In this document: in pieces, positions 1-8,800 of the stretch
Position numbering within the stretch: the first letter of the stretch is position 1
How the letters are laid out: every line of letters starts with the position of its first letter
Source: a bacterium
GTDB taxonomy: Bacteria > Bacillota > Bacilli > Lactobacillales > Streptococcaceae
Length of the DNA: 10,484 bases
Direction of reading: 5' to 3'
NCBI GenBank assembly: GCA_905221105.1
Contig: CAJNBW010000013.1
Coordinates: forward strand, 1-10,484
Notes under the pieces: model-generated
The model's database searches: none
Seen by the model: the letters and a program-made list of their open reading frames with translations, nothing else
Told to the model about the DNA's origin: nothing
Translations under genes and position numbers: made by a program

Positions 1-897
1 ACCAACGATTTGGTTGCTAAGAAAATCTTTAGCAATCCAGAAATCACTTGTCAATTTATTCGCGATATGCTGGACTTACCAGTCAAAAATGTAACCATTT
101 TGGAAGGGAGTAATATTCATGTCTTGCCTTCTCTGCCCTACTCGGCTCAGGATTTTTACACTAGTATAGACGTCTTGGCGGAGTTGGATAATGGTACGCA
201 AGTTATTATTGAAATTCAAGTTCATCATCAGAATTTTTTCATCAATCGTCTATGGGCTTATCTGTGCAGTCAGGTCAATCAAAATCTAGAAAAAATTCGC
301 CAGCAAGAGGGCAATACTCATCAGAGCTATAAACATATTGCCCCAGTATACGCTATTGCTATTGTGGACAGTAATTATTTCTCAGATGACCTGGCTTTTC
401 ATAGCTTTAGTATGCGAGAGGATTCGACAGGTGAGGTCTTAACCATCACAAATAACGTTCAAGAAAACCATCTGGTCAAGATGGCATTCTTGGAATTAAA
501 AAAATATAGAGAAACCAGCAAAGACGAGGTTCGCAAACCATGGTTGGAGTTTTTTGGGAATAAACCCTTTACCCAAGCACCCGAGCGAGCCATCAGCCAA
601 GCAGATCAATTGCTAGACTGCAAGAGCTGGTCCGAGGAGGATAGGAAGATGTTTAGTCAACTACGTATGCGCGAAGAACAAGCCTTGTTAGCACAGGACT
701 ATGCCTTGGAACAAGCTGAAGAAAAAGGATTAGAACGAGGACGAGCAGAGGGAGTTGAACAAGGTCTAGAGCGTGGGAAACTCTTTACCTTTCTAGATTT
801 AGTGCGCCAACATGTTCTAACTTCTGAATTTGCGAGTGAGCAATTAGGCATGACTGTCTCTGAGTTTGAAGAACTATTGAAAGAGCATCATAAATAA
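1..897 (+). CDS. Rpn-family recombination-promoting nuclease / putative transposase, 5'-truncated by window edge
   Basis: The frame is open from the first base of the window (T-N-D-L-V-A-K-K...), so the true start is probably just upstream; the TTG at 10 need not be the start. The protein matches my recollection of streptococcal Rpn/YhgA-like PD-(D/E)XK proteins. Counting from the first codon in the window, D57 (in TSIDVLAEL) and E71-x-Q73 (in IIEIQV) fit the D...ExQ/ExK nuclease core, followed by a helical NRLWAYLCSQ segment and the APVYAIAIVDS strand typical of the fold. The C-terminal part is charged and helical with the EKGLERGRAEG / EQGLERGK pattern usual in this family. Known members (E. 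coli RpnA) are DNA endonucleases that raise recombination; activity here is inferred. The gene ends with TAA at 895-897 and is followed by a partial repeat of itself. Family confidence is high; cellular role is uncertain. Confidence 0.88.
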   Translation, partial: TNDLVAKKIFSNPEITCQFIRDMLDLPVKNVTILEGSNIHVLPSLPYSAQDFYTSIDVLAELDNGTQVIIEIQVHHQNFFINRLWAYLCSQVNQNLEKIRQQEGNTHQSYKHIAPVYAIAIVDSNYFSDDLAFHSFSMREDSTGEVLTITNNVQENHLVKMAFLELKKYRETSKDEVRKPWLEFFGNKPFTQAPERAISQADQLLDCKSWSEEDRKMFSQLRMREEQALLAQDYALEQAEEKGLERGRAEGVEQGLERGKLFTFLDLVRQHVLTSEFASEQLGMTVSEFEELLKEHHK

Positions 898-987
898 GAG
901 CTAAAAAAATATAGAGAAACCAGCAAAGACGAGGTTCGCAAACCGTGGTTGGAATTTTTTGGGAACAAGCCCTTTGCCCAATAATAA
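898..987 (+). pseudogene. in-frame remnant of a second Rpn-family gene copy
   Basis: Positions 898-981 repeat positions 493-576 of the preceding gene over 84 bp with 7 differences by direct comparison. The fragment starts immediately after that gene's stop codon, in the same frame, and encodes the same stretch (ELKKYRETSKDEV...EFFGNKPFAQ) before two consecutive TAA stops at 982-987. Six of the seven differences are synonymous; the other changes Thr to Ala. It has no start codon or ribosome binding site of its own, so it is probably not expressed as a separate protein. The synonymous pattern means it derives from a related coding copy that evolved under selection, not from a fresh local duplication. 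It is best read as the scar of a tandem paralogue or of recombination between paralogues. Confidence 0.8.
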
Positions 988-1002
988 GCTTTCATCAATC
1001 CG

Positions 1003-1029
1003 CTGTCTATAAAATGTAAGGATAGGCAG
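1003..1029. repeat. small inverted repeat downstream of the rpn remnant
   Basis: CTGTCTAT (1003-1010) can pair with ATAGGCAG (1022-1029), with one G-T wobble and an 11-nt loop. No T-run follows, so it is not a terminator by itself. Its role is unknown; it may only be an RNA structure in the 3' untranslated region. Confidence 0.35.
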
Positions 1030-1053
1030 TCTACCATTTAAAATAAAATAATG

Positions 1054-1092
1054 ACAGATTTTTCCGAAGCAAAAGGTAAAATCTGTTTTTTA
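1054..1092 (+). terminator. rho-independent terminator after the Rpn-family gene
   Basis: ACAGATTTT (1054-1062) is perfectly complementary to AAAATCTGT (1078-1086). The stem can continue past a T-T mismatch into CC/GG (1064-1065 with 1075-1076). A T-rich tract (TTTTTATTTATATT) follows at once. It lies about 70 bp after the last stop of the rpn remnant and would close that transcript. An A-rich run upstream of the stem gives it some potential to stop transcripts from the other strand too. Confidence 0.8.
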
Positions 1093-1220
1093 TTTATATT
1101 AAATTTTATAGTTTAGATGTTTTAAATATAGGTATAATAACACTTGTATATATATATATAATTCTTGAAAAATGCTCATAAACACGATTGTTATCGTATT
1201 TTTGTTTTGAAGGTAAATTC

Positions 1221-1263
1221 CCAAACTAAGTTCCACCGCTAATCCAAGTGGAAGTTAGTCTGA
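1221..1263. repeat. divergent pair of IS-end-like sites forming a hairpin (left flank, pair 1)
   Basis: ACTAAGTTCCAC (1225-1236) and GTGGAAGTTAGT (1248-1259) form a 12-bp palindrome with one mismatch and an 11-bp spacer. Read outward, each arm extends to a 16-mer: GTGGAACTTAGTTTGG on the minus strand (1221-1236) and GTGGAAGTTAGTCTGA on the plus strand (1248-1263). Both resemble the outer part of the IS terminal repeat (GTGGAAGTTAGTGTGA at 1419-1434). Confidence 0.7.
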
Positions 1264-1274
1264 TAAAAATCGTA

Positions 1275-1317
1275 AAAACCAGTGGAAATCCGTGTCAGGG
1301 TAAGTTCCACTGGTTTT
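1275..1317. repeat. 13-bp perfect hairpin containing a convergent pair of IS-end-like sites
   Basis: AAAACCAGTGGAA (1275-1287) is the exact reverse complement of TTCCACTGGTTTT (1305-1317), with a 17-nt loop. Inside lie two convergent copies of the IS-end-like motif: GTGGAAATCCGTGTCA on plus (1282-1297) and GTGGAACTTACCCTGA on minus (1295-1310). Weaker outer symmetry (ATAAAAATCG near 1262 against ATTTTATCG near 1332) suggests a larger folded unit. A T-run follows only inside the right arm, so terminator function is doubtful. Confidence 0.7.
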
Positions 1318-1385
1318 ACTAATGCTTGATTTTATCGTTTTTATAGCCAAAATGAATCGAAAAAAAGAACGCACAAAATCCTCTC

Positions 1386-1414
1386 ATCTGAAAGCGTTTC
1401 AGATTAAGTTCCGC
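1386..1414. repeat. perfect 8-bp palindrome joined to an IS-end-like site at the left IS boundary
   Basis: ATCTGAAA (1386-1393) and TTTCAGAT (1397-1404) form a perfect stem around GCG. The right part runs into an IS-end-like site on the minus strand (GCGGAACTTAATCTGA, 1399-1414), which abuts the left terminal repeat of the IS almost directly. The arrangement resembles two element ends placed back to back. Confidence 0.55.
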
Positions 1415-1443
1415 TATGGTGGAAGTTAGTGTGAGACGTTTGA
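1415..1443 (+). repeat. IS left terminal inverted repeat
   Basis: Reading inward, the repeat begins TATGGTGGAAGTTAGTGTGA and continues to 1443. It matches the inverted right end at all but two positions (GTTAG here, TTAAG there). It lies 20 bp beyond the transposase stop codon at 1464-1466. Confidence 0.85.
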
Positions 1444-1463
1444 ATGCGGTTAAAGGTTAGTTT

Positions 1464-2630
1464 TTAGAACTTATGTTGGAGTAATTTAGAAGACTGACAG
1501 ACATCTTCTGCAGGTATTTTAGAAATGCCGAGAAGCTTAGGAATTTCTTCTCCGTAAGTAAAGGCAAAGAGCTCATAGGCTGACTTTCCATTCAAAGCAG
1601 CACGTTTGACACTGTTGACATGAGAACAAACGAGATTGATATCCTCTTGAGTTAAGTTGTCAAAAGAAGTTCCCTTAGGTAGAATGTCTCGAATCAGTGT
1701 GTGATTTTTCTCAATTCTCCCTTTCTGGTCAGAGCGATTAGGATCACAAAAGAAGAGTTTACTCTCTCCTCGCACATCCATTTCGATATCATCGACCCTG
1801 GCAAACTCTCCACCATTATCTGTCAGGATGACAGGAAAAAGTTGGAAGAAATCTTTGTCAGCTTGGTGAAGAGTGTTCTTGATGTCATAGAGGTGTTTGG
1901 TAACCTCAAGGGCAGTTTTATTATCCAGAAGTCTAGCAAAGATAAAGTTACAGAAAGACAGGTTGAAGGTAAGTAGGACTTTACCTCCCATCCTCCCCAG
2001 AACTGTGTCCATTTCCAGCCAAGAGTCTAGTTGATTAAGGACTAAATAGTTTTGGAAATCCTCATAGGAACGGCCTTTTTTAGCTTCTTTAGGGATGGAA
2101 GGTAGCTTACTTTTCCGTCTTTCTTTGAATTTAACGGCTCTGGCTAGGTCAATAGGAGCGATAGATAGGTATCCTTTTCGGATATGTCGATAGACAGTTG
2201 AGGAGCTGACATCAAGGTTATGGGTTTTGAGGATATGATAGATGTGTTGTCCCTTTTTAACACCATCAGAAATGACTTTGTCCATGTCCCAGAAGGTCTT
2301 GGAATTGAGAGGAGTTCCTTCACGAGCCTCAACAAGAGTTTGTTCGTATTGTTTTTGAGCTTGTTTAGCAAGGTATAAGATCTTCTTATAGCCACAATTC
2401 TGTCTTCTTTTAGGGCATCCATTACAGACAAAGGGAGCCTTATCGAGTAAAGGGCAAGGAAGGTTATCACACGTAGACTCTCGGACTTGTCTGTTTCGTT
2501 TGACTTCTTTGGAAACGGTTGTCGGGTCTTTTAGAATGGATTGTCCAATAGCTTTGAAGGCTTCACCGCGCTCTAAGCTCAGTTGGATATCATTACGGTC
2601 TGAAAGGGTAAGGTGTTTATGTTTTGTCAT
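1464..2630 (-). CDS. IS30-family DDE transposase, intact
   Basis: The protein catalyses cutting and joining of the IS ends. I choose ATG at 2630 (MTKHKHLTLSDR, 388 residues) over the ATG at 2642 because GAGG sits about 7 bp before it on the minus strand and because family N-termini begin in this way. Residues below are counted from MTK. An N-terminal helix-turn-helix region (about 6-47, LTLSDRNDIQ...TTVSKEVKRN) is followed by a cysteine cluster (C54, C59, C69, C72, C79) that could bind a metal. The catalytic core shows D208 in EMDTVLG, D271 in LTDNGGEF and E307 in DQKGRIEKNH, the D-D-(33-36)-E arrangement of the family (35 residues between the last two). No frameshift or internal stop is present, so the element may still be mobile. 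It is transcribed away from the downstream surface-protein gene, so it should not read into it. Confidence 0.92.
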   Translation of the reverse strand: MTKHKHLTLSDRNDIQLSLERGEAFKAIGQSILKDPTTVSKEVKRNRQVRESTCDNLPCPLLDKAPFVCNGCPKRRQNCGYKKILYLAKQAQKQYEQTLVEAREGTPLNSKTFWDMDKVISDGVKKGQHIYHILKTHNLDVSSSTVYRHIRKGYLSIAPIDLARAVKFKERRKSKLPSIPKEAKKGRSYEDFQNYLVLNQLDSWLEMDTVLGRMGGKVLLTFNLSFCNFIFARLLDNKTALEVTKHLYDIKNTLHQADKDFFQLFPVILTDNGGEFARVDDIEMDVRGESKLFFCDPNRSDQKGRIEKNHTLIRDILPKGTSFDNLTQEDINLVCSHVNSVKRAALNGKSAYELFAFTYGEEIPKLLGISKIPAEDVCQSSKLLQHKF

Positions 2631-2649
2631 AGTAGACCTCATTTCTAAC

Positions 2650-2678
2650 TCAAACGTCTCACACTTAATTCCACCATA
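2650..2678 (-). repeat. IS right terminal inverted repeat
   Basis: Read inward on the minus strand it begins TATGGTGGAATTAAGTGTGA and continues through GACGTTTGA. It is the partner of the left repeat with two mismatches and lies just upstream of the transposase start. Confidence 0.85.
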
Positions 2679-2688
2679 AAAATCCGTT

Positions 2689-2733
2689 TTAGACTAATTT
2701 CCACTTCGGTTGGGGAAGTGGAAGTTACTTTGA
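2689..2733. repeat. divergent pair of IS-end-like sites forming a hairpin (right flank)
   Basis: ACTAATTTCCACTTC (2693-2707) pairs with GAAGTGGAAGTTACT (2715-2729) around the loop GGTTGGG, with one mismatch and one wobble. Read outward, the arms give the 16-mers GTGGAAATTAGTCTAA (minus, 2689-2704) and GTGGAAGTTACTTTGA (plus, 2718-2733). The unit lies outside the IS, 10 bp beyond its right end, and closely resembles the hairpin at 1221-1263 on the other side. It precedes the candidate promoter of the surface-protein gene by about 20 bp, so a regulatory role is possible. Confidence 0.7.
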
Positions 2734-2753
2734 GAAGTTAGCTATGTAAATGC

Positions 2754-2785
2754 TTGCTTGTGCATTGTAAAAGTGTTAATATAGT
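2754..2785 (+). promoter_or_regulatory. candidate sigma-A promoter of the surface-protein gene
   Basis: Two overlapping readings are possible: TTGCTT (2754-2759) with TAATAT (2777-2782), spacer 17, or TTGTGC (2758-2763) with TATAGT (2780-2785), spacer 16. Either would give a leader of roughly 50-60 nt. The -35 area overlaps a short inverted repeat, AATGC (2749-2753) with GCATT (2762-2766), which might be an operator. The promoter lies outside the IS, so the insertion has not removed it, but anything that acted from farther upstream has been displaced. Confidence 0.45.
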
Positions 2786-2834
2786 GTGGAGATATTATGT
2801 TTCAAAGCTTTTTAGCTAATCGATTGAAACAATG

Positions 2835-2840
2835 AAAGGA
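2835..2840 (+). promoter_or_regulatory. ribosome binding site deciding the start of the surface-protein gene
   Basis: AAAGGA ends 7 bp before the ATG at 2848 but only 1 bp before the in-frame ATG at 2842. This favours 2848 (MFGKKRDDNGEK) as the start. Confidence 0.75.
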
Positions 2841-2847
2841 TATGATT

Positions 2848-5800
2848 ATGTTTGGTAAAAAGCGTGACGACAATGGTGAAAAACTTTACCGTTATTCTAT
2901 AAGAAAGTACCATTTTGGTGCTGCGAGTGTGGCGGTTGCAGCGCTCATCTTTTTTGCGAATGGAGTAGCTAAGGCGGATATGGCCGTCTCTCCTGCAACA
3001 GCCAATAGTGAAAAAGTGGGGGTTGCTGTTACTGGTTTGACCGAGGGAGTTCCACCTACAGAGGCACATTCAGAAAAATCACAGGAAGTAGGGGCTGAGA
3101 AAGAGGTAATTGCTAAGAAATCGGTGGATAAGTCTGCTCTTAATCAGGCTCTTAGTGACCTTCAAGCAGAGATTACTAAGATAGATAATGGGAAGTTGTC
3201 AAGTCTAGCTAGTCAGATTTCTCAATTAACCGATGAAAGCAAACGTTTGCTTGGGGACGAAAATACATCTGAAGAAGCAGTTGCAACCTTAGTGGGTCGA
3301 GTTCAAGCTATGACAGAGCAAGTACGTCAGCTCCAATCTAAGGACAATAATAAGTCTGCTAACGAAGCTAGTGCTGTTTCTAAGGAAAATAAAGAAGCCT
3401 TGAGTGCTACACGGACTAGCGAAGCAACGTTAGACGGTAATCTTACTTTAGATAAGCCTGCAAAAGTAATAGAAAGTTCCACAGTTAGTTCTAAAGTTCA
3501 AGATGAAAAAGAACTTAAAAAGATTGATAAAAGTACGCTTTCTGTTGAAGGAACTGAAGATGGCAGAAAGTCTGAAAAAGCTGGTAAAGAGGAGGGAAGT
3601 GTACCCAAAAAAGATAAGCTGGAAGCGCTATCTGGCTATTTGGTTCGCTACTTAGATGCCGCTAGAAAAATTGAACGCCCTGAGACCAAGAAATTTTTGG
3701 AAGGTGTGGAAGAAACAGTTCTTGCTGTTAAAAAAGGATTAGAAAATCCGCAATTAACAGCTTCAGAAATTGAAGAATTAATGAAGCAAGGGAAACAAGC
3801 AGAGAAAAAACTTGCACTTGCTGTCACACGTGAACATTCAGGTAAACGTGATTCTCTAAATGGAAATAAAATGCTTCCAGACTCCTATTTTAGAGCAAGC
3901 TACTATAGAGCTGCTGATGGGAAAGTTTATGATAGCCATGGTGACGACCGTTTAACTGAAGCAACTGTTGGATATATTACAAAAGCAAATGATGGTTCGG
4001 GATACCCACCTGGCACATTTTTATATATTTCACACAATGATAATGCTTCCGCTAATGGTAGAAATAATGCAGATTTAGGACCGCAACCTGTAAAAAGATT
4101 AAAAAACAAAGTTTTTGCAGAAGTTACTAAACAATCAAATGGATATCATTGGAAAATAACATACAATAATGCTCGTGAGTCTAGACAAAATCCAATTTAT
4201 TACTTTACTGTTCCAGAAGGCCATTCAGTTCGAAACATGAAATTGATTGAAAATGGAGCGGTGGTAAAACAAGGTGGGGTATCCGAGGTATTTAATGGAG
4301 CTTCTGATAAATACTTAACTTCTGTTGGTAAACCAGATACGGGAGTTCATGGAACGCCTTATTATGAAAATGTTGCTAATGTCCAAAATGGGATTGTAGG
4401 TAACCGTGGCGGGATTTATGGTTTAGATGATTTTGTAAAAAATAATACTGAAGTTTATTTCAATAGAGATGGAATGACTGAAGAAGACAAAACTGTAACA
4501 AATAAGTTATACGATAAAATTAAAAGTTCTACTCAGAATGTGTTTGCTTTTAGACCACGTGACTTTGATAGAGGAAATACTTATGTTGTTGAGTTTGATA
4601 CAGTAGGAGATACTGAAACACCACTATACTATATTGCTGGTATGAAGTCTTATGAAAAAATTCCAACAGGACGTTTCATGCATAAGAGTTATCAACAATG
4701 GTATGGAATCCAAGAAAGATATAATATTACAGTTGATACAAGTAGAGCGAAAACTACTTTCTTAAAAGGGACGGGGCTCGGTGACTTTGAAGATAGCACA
4801 GCATTAAAAAAGGGTGCAGTAACTATTGAAGACACTTACGATAATAATAGGAAAATAATTCCTAGCGGTGCAGATATAGCTGATTATAAAACATATAAAC
4901 CTGTAGGTAACGAAAGTACTTGGGATCATCACGTTAAAATGTCTCACAATAAATATACTCATATACACAATGATAGTCCGGAAGACATAACGGCAGATAG
5001 CACTAAAGGAAATCATACAGTTTATATTGAAGCTAAAATAAAAGGTCAAAAAATTAGTTTTAGACTTCCATTTAAGGTAGTTACTCAGTCGGATATTTAT
5101 CAACCCGTAGCAAAAACAGTAACAGATGTAAAAAGCTATAATGGGAATTTGGAAGATGCTGCTACTTATATTATGAGATATGATAATGTCTCTTCTACTA
5201 TTCCAGGGTTTAAAACGCCTGATTCTGCTGATATGACATCTCTGAATGGTGGAAGAGCCTTTTACAAAGACCAGATTGAAGATTTCCCAACGACTAGTGC
5301 ACGAATCAAAGAACAATCTGTTAAATCTGTTGAGTGGGCAGGAGGGACAAATGACCTTACTACTGGTACTAGAGTTATTGAGCTGACTGTAGAAAATGGT
5401 AGAAAAGAACTCTTTAAAGTTCCTTATTACATTGATGTCGTTCCAGGTGGAAAGATTTCTGCGGAAAATGTCGCAAAGTTGAATGCTGCGATTCGTGAAG
5501 CTTATCAAAAAGTTGATACAAACGGTAATGTATCTGGTACAGTTCCAATGGTTACATCAACTACTCCTGTTTGGGTGCAAAAACAAATAAAAGTTACTTA
5601 CTATGATAACGAAAACAATGCTCGTACAAATAACCAAGACGATTCTGTAGATTATGTAGATGTACTTTTCAAAAATATTAGAAAAGAAGCAACACCTACA
5701 GCTCCAGCAATTAGTGTGCCTGACGATGGTTCAGCTTCTGTAACGCCAAAAGGGACTACAGACAAATTAGTGGTATCTTATAGACCTACTGATCAAAATG

Positions 5801-8800
5801 CTGATACTACAATAACGGTTAAAAAATCAGGAACTACATGGGGAACACTTGATGCGTTACCAAACGGTGTAACAGTTAATCCATCTAACGGGGTTGTATC
5901 AATTACAGAACCAACTGTAAAAGATTTATCAACAATAACTGCTAAAGCAACTTATTTAAATAGTGACGAAGCTTCAGCAACAGATACAGTGAAAACTCCA
6001 GATAATGTTGCTCCGACAGTATCATTTAACGGAAAAGCATTAACAGCAAATGCAGATGATAATCGTTTTATTATTTATCGTGGAGCAAACTTCAATCCTA
6101 CATTTAGAGTTCAAGATAATAAGAATAATGTAAACTTATCGATTACTGGACTTCCAAAAGGAGTTGCAAATGTCACAGCTAGTGGAAGTAAGGATTATGA
6201 ATATACAATTCCTGATAATAATGTAGCAACTGACGCTCCATTTGGAGAAGGTACAGCTACTGTTGTTGCAACAGATGCTCGTAATAATACTGCGACATAT
6301 AAATTTAAATATCGTGTAGTCGACGTACAAGCTAGTAGTACAGAAACACGTCCTGTTGGAAGTAAATTAGGTGATCCTCATAGTCAATTCAAAGTGGCAG
6401 ATAGTGCTAGTTCTAGTCCTAGTTCAGCCAATGATAAGTACTATCCAGAACATATGCAGTTTAAATGGAAAGAATTCAATAATAGTACTTTTACATTTAC
6501 TGATGTTGCTGATGATACGAAATTAAATGAAGTAGGAAATGTTACTAAGTATACCGCAACGGCAGTATTCCCTAATACTGTGAATAAAAAAACAATAGAT
6601 GGCGTAGAGTATACAATTTATACACCTATCCAGAGAGCAGTACAAAAGACGTTTAATGTAACGGATAATGTCGCTCCAACAGTTACACTAAATGGTACAA
6701 CATTAACAGATAATGCAAGTAATAAGACAGTTCATGTTTTCCGTGGTTCTTCACTAGAGTTACCATTGAAATACTATGATAATGCAGCAACTGGTAGAGT
6801 TAATATTAGTTATAAAAATGATGGTGGATTACCACAAGGTGTTTGGTTCAATGATAATGTTCATGCAAGTAGTAACTATACTATTAACCAAAATGGAAAA
6901 ACTGTGAACTCACAAGGTTCGTATACAGTTCGAGGCAATGTTTCAAATACAGCAAAACTTGGTGAACGCCCTATAACGCTAAAAGTATCTGATTCTGCTG
7001 ATGGTAGCGTTGATAGAGGAAATAATAAAGAAGTTAAATTTAATGTTCGAACATATGATGTTGAACCTAATAGTACAAAAGTGACTGTGGATAAAGGAAC
7101 TACTTTATCAGTACAAGATGCAAAAGCTGCTGTAACAAAAGTAAACGGTGCATTAGATTTACCAGAAGGTACAACTTATGAATGGGTTGATACTAATGGA
7201 AGAACTCAAACGGTTACTCCAAATACGGCTGGTGCACAAAATTATCGAGTTAAAGTTACATTACCTTCTTCCGAAACGGGAAATAATGCAGCATTTCGTT
7301 CATCTAAAATCGTAAACGTTTCTGTAAATGTTAGACCAGCAGCACCAACAATTACTACCGCACCTCAATACAACGGGACTTTAGTGTCGACTGACCGTGT
7401 CATTTCGGGAACAGGTGCAGCTGGTGCAACGATTAAAGTAACGTTGCAAGATGGTTCAACTGGTACAACAACAGTTAACAATCAAGGTAAGTGGACTTAT
7501 ACTTTGAAAACAAATGAAAAACTTACGCAAAATACAAAACAAGATGCTACTATAAAAGCCGACAATGCTATCTCTGTTACACAAACTGAAAATGGAGCAG
7601 AATCGGAAGCTTCAACAGTGAATGTTCAATTAGCCAAAGTAATCTCTATTGATACTCCAGTTCAAGCAGGACGTGAGATTACTGTTAAAGCTGCTCATGA
7701 TACTGGACGATTCTATGTTCAAGTATATAATAATAAAAATGACCGACAAGCAGCCTATGAGTATGGTGTTAAACAAGAAAATGGAAGATGGATTCTAGAG
7801 AAAGGTTCTGATAAGTCTGACTTAATAGTAGCTGATGGAGATAATGTTTCTGAGAAAAAATTCACGCTACGCATTAAAGATGCAAATAAAAAGATTAATT
7901 TCCCATTTAAGATTACAGCCGTTAGTGTAGTAAAAGTTCGTTCTCACCACGTAAATAATAAAAATAATCCAGCTAACCCAGCAAATGATCCTGATGGAGG
8001 TTGGGTTACTGCAAGCCCGGCAACGAATACAAATCCGACAATCACAGTAAAAGCACCAAACATTCGTAATTACACAGCGGACGGAAGCTTAACGATGGCT
8101 GGATTGAAAGAACTTGTAACAGTAGCCGATGCAGAAGATGATGCAGATAAGACAGTAGGGAATAGAGTTGGTGATAATTTTAATCTTACAATTAGAAAAG
8201 GAAATCAAGTTGTTAACCTAGCAAATAATGAGTATCTGAAAAAAGGTGATTACACTTTAACGTATTCAACAACGGACGCGGCAGGAGCAACAGTAAGTAC
8301 AACTCACAATATTACAGTTTCATCACTTGCAGAATCAAAAGGAGCATCTATTACTTATCCAGTTGATACAGCTAAAGTAGTTTATGGTAATAGTGATGTT
8401 ACAAACGGTAACTTTACACCAACAATCAAACAAAACTTTGCGAATAAGTTAACTGAAGTGAACCGTCGTAACAACAATCTTCCAACAATCAACGGAACAG
8501 GTGTTACATTCGCACCTGGTACAACAAATGATAAGGAGAAAGTTGTAGTAGCTACATTCCCAGATGGTTCAACATTAGATATTTCACACGATAAAGTGGC
8601 GAAACCAGCAGCACCAACGATTACGCCAACTACTGGATTTGGAAATGATTTAAGTTCAACAGAGCGTAGTATCTCAGGTACAGGTATCGCAGGAGCTACA
8701 GTGAAGATTGATTTACAAGGTGGTAAAACAGTTGAGACAACAGTTAATTCAGATGGAAATTGGACATACAACTTAAAAGATAATGAAGTTTTAACGCAAA

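Larger units (their letters stand above)
1093..1414. other. AT-rich intergenic region between terminator and IS, no gene seen
   Basis: I find no credible coding region here. Visible elements are a TATAAT hexamer at 1133-1138 with only a weak -35 candidate (TTTAGA at 1112-1117, spacer 15), a (TA)7 tract at 1147-1160, and from 1221 on a dense series of inverted repeats resembling the ends of the adjacent insertion sequence (listed separately). If the TATAAT is a real promoter it would read towards the IS against its transposase; support for that is weak. Confidence 0.5.
1415..2678 (-). mobile_element. IS30-family insertion sequence, apparently complete
   Basis: The element consists of one transposase gene on the minus strand bounded by imperfect terminal inverted repeats (1415-1443 and 2650-2678; 27 of 29 positions match). 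Length is about 1.26 kb, usual for the IS30 family. The outermost 2 bp at each end are TA, so the true ends could be 1417 and 2676 with a TA target duplication, or 1415 and 2678 with none visible; the sequence alone cannot decide because TA is self-complementary. Its transposase resembles my memory of streptococcal IS1239-like proteins, but I do not assign an IS name. It lies between the terminator of the rpn gene and the start region of the giant surface-protein gene. Confidence 0.85.

Noticed and set aside
1172..1210. Twelve-codon hydrophobic mini-frame (MLINTIVIVFLF) in the intergenic region
   Set aside because: It has only a poor upstream ribosome binding site and is too short to separate from chance in AT-rich DNA. 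A small toxin cannot be excluded but is not supported.
1415..1416. TA target-site duplication of the IS (1415-1416 and 2677-2678)
   Set aside because: TA is its own reverse complement, so the match is also explained by the inverted repeat extending two bases further; it cannot be called from this sequence.
1701..1976. Plus-strand open frame of 91 codons within the IS
   Set aside because: It is antisense to the DDE core of the transposase and has no family features; the minus-strand frame at 2144-2470 is likewise an out-of-frame shadow of the transposase.
1221..2733. CRISPR array or similar regular repeat system
   Set aside because: The 16-bp repeats occur in both orientations with irregular spacing and as palindromic pairs; there are no regular unique spacers and no cas genes.
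2842..2847. ATG at 2842 as start of the surface-protein gene
   Set aside because: It is only 1 bp from the AAAGGA ribosome binding site, while the ATG at 2848 is at the proper 7-bp spacing.
4804..5508. Minus-strand open frame of 234 codons inside the surface-protein gene
   Set aside because: It lies wholly antisense to a well-supported coding frame, has a low-complexity Ile/Ser/Cys-rich translation typical of shadow frames, and shows no ribosome binding site that I can see. The same applies to the minus-strand frames at 2812-3069, 3927-4109, 6136-6330, 8382-8771, 9231-9518 and 9789-9980.
6586..6592. A7 tract as a phase-variation switch in the surface-protein gene
   Set aside because: It is the longest homopolymer I noticed in the gene, but 7 adenines in AT-rich DNA is common and no longer tract or simple-sequence repeat was seen.
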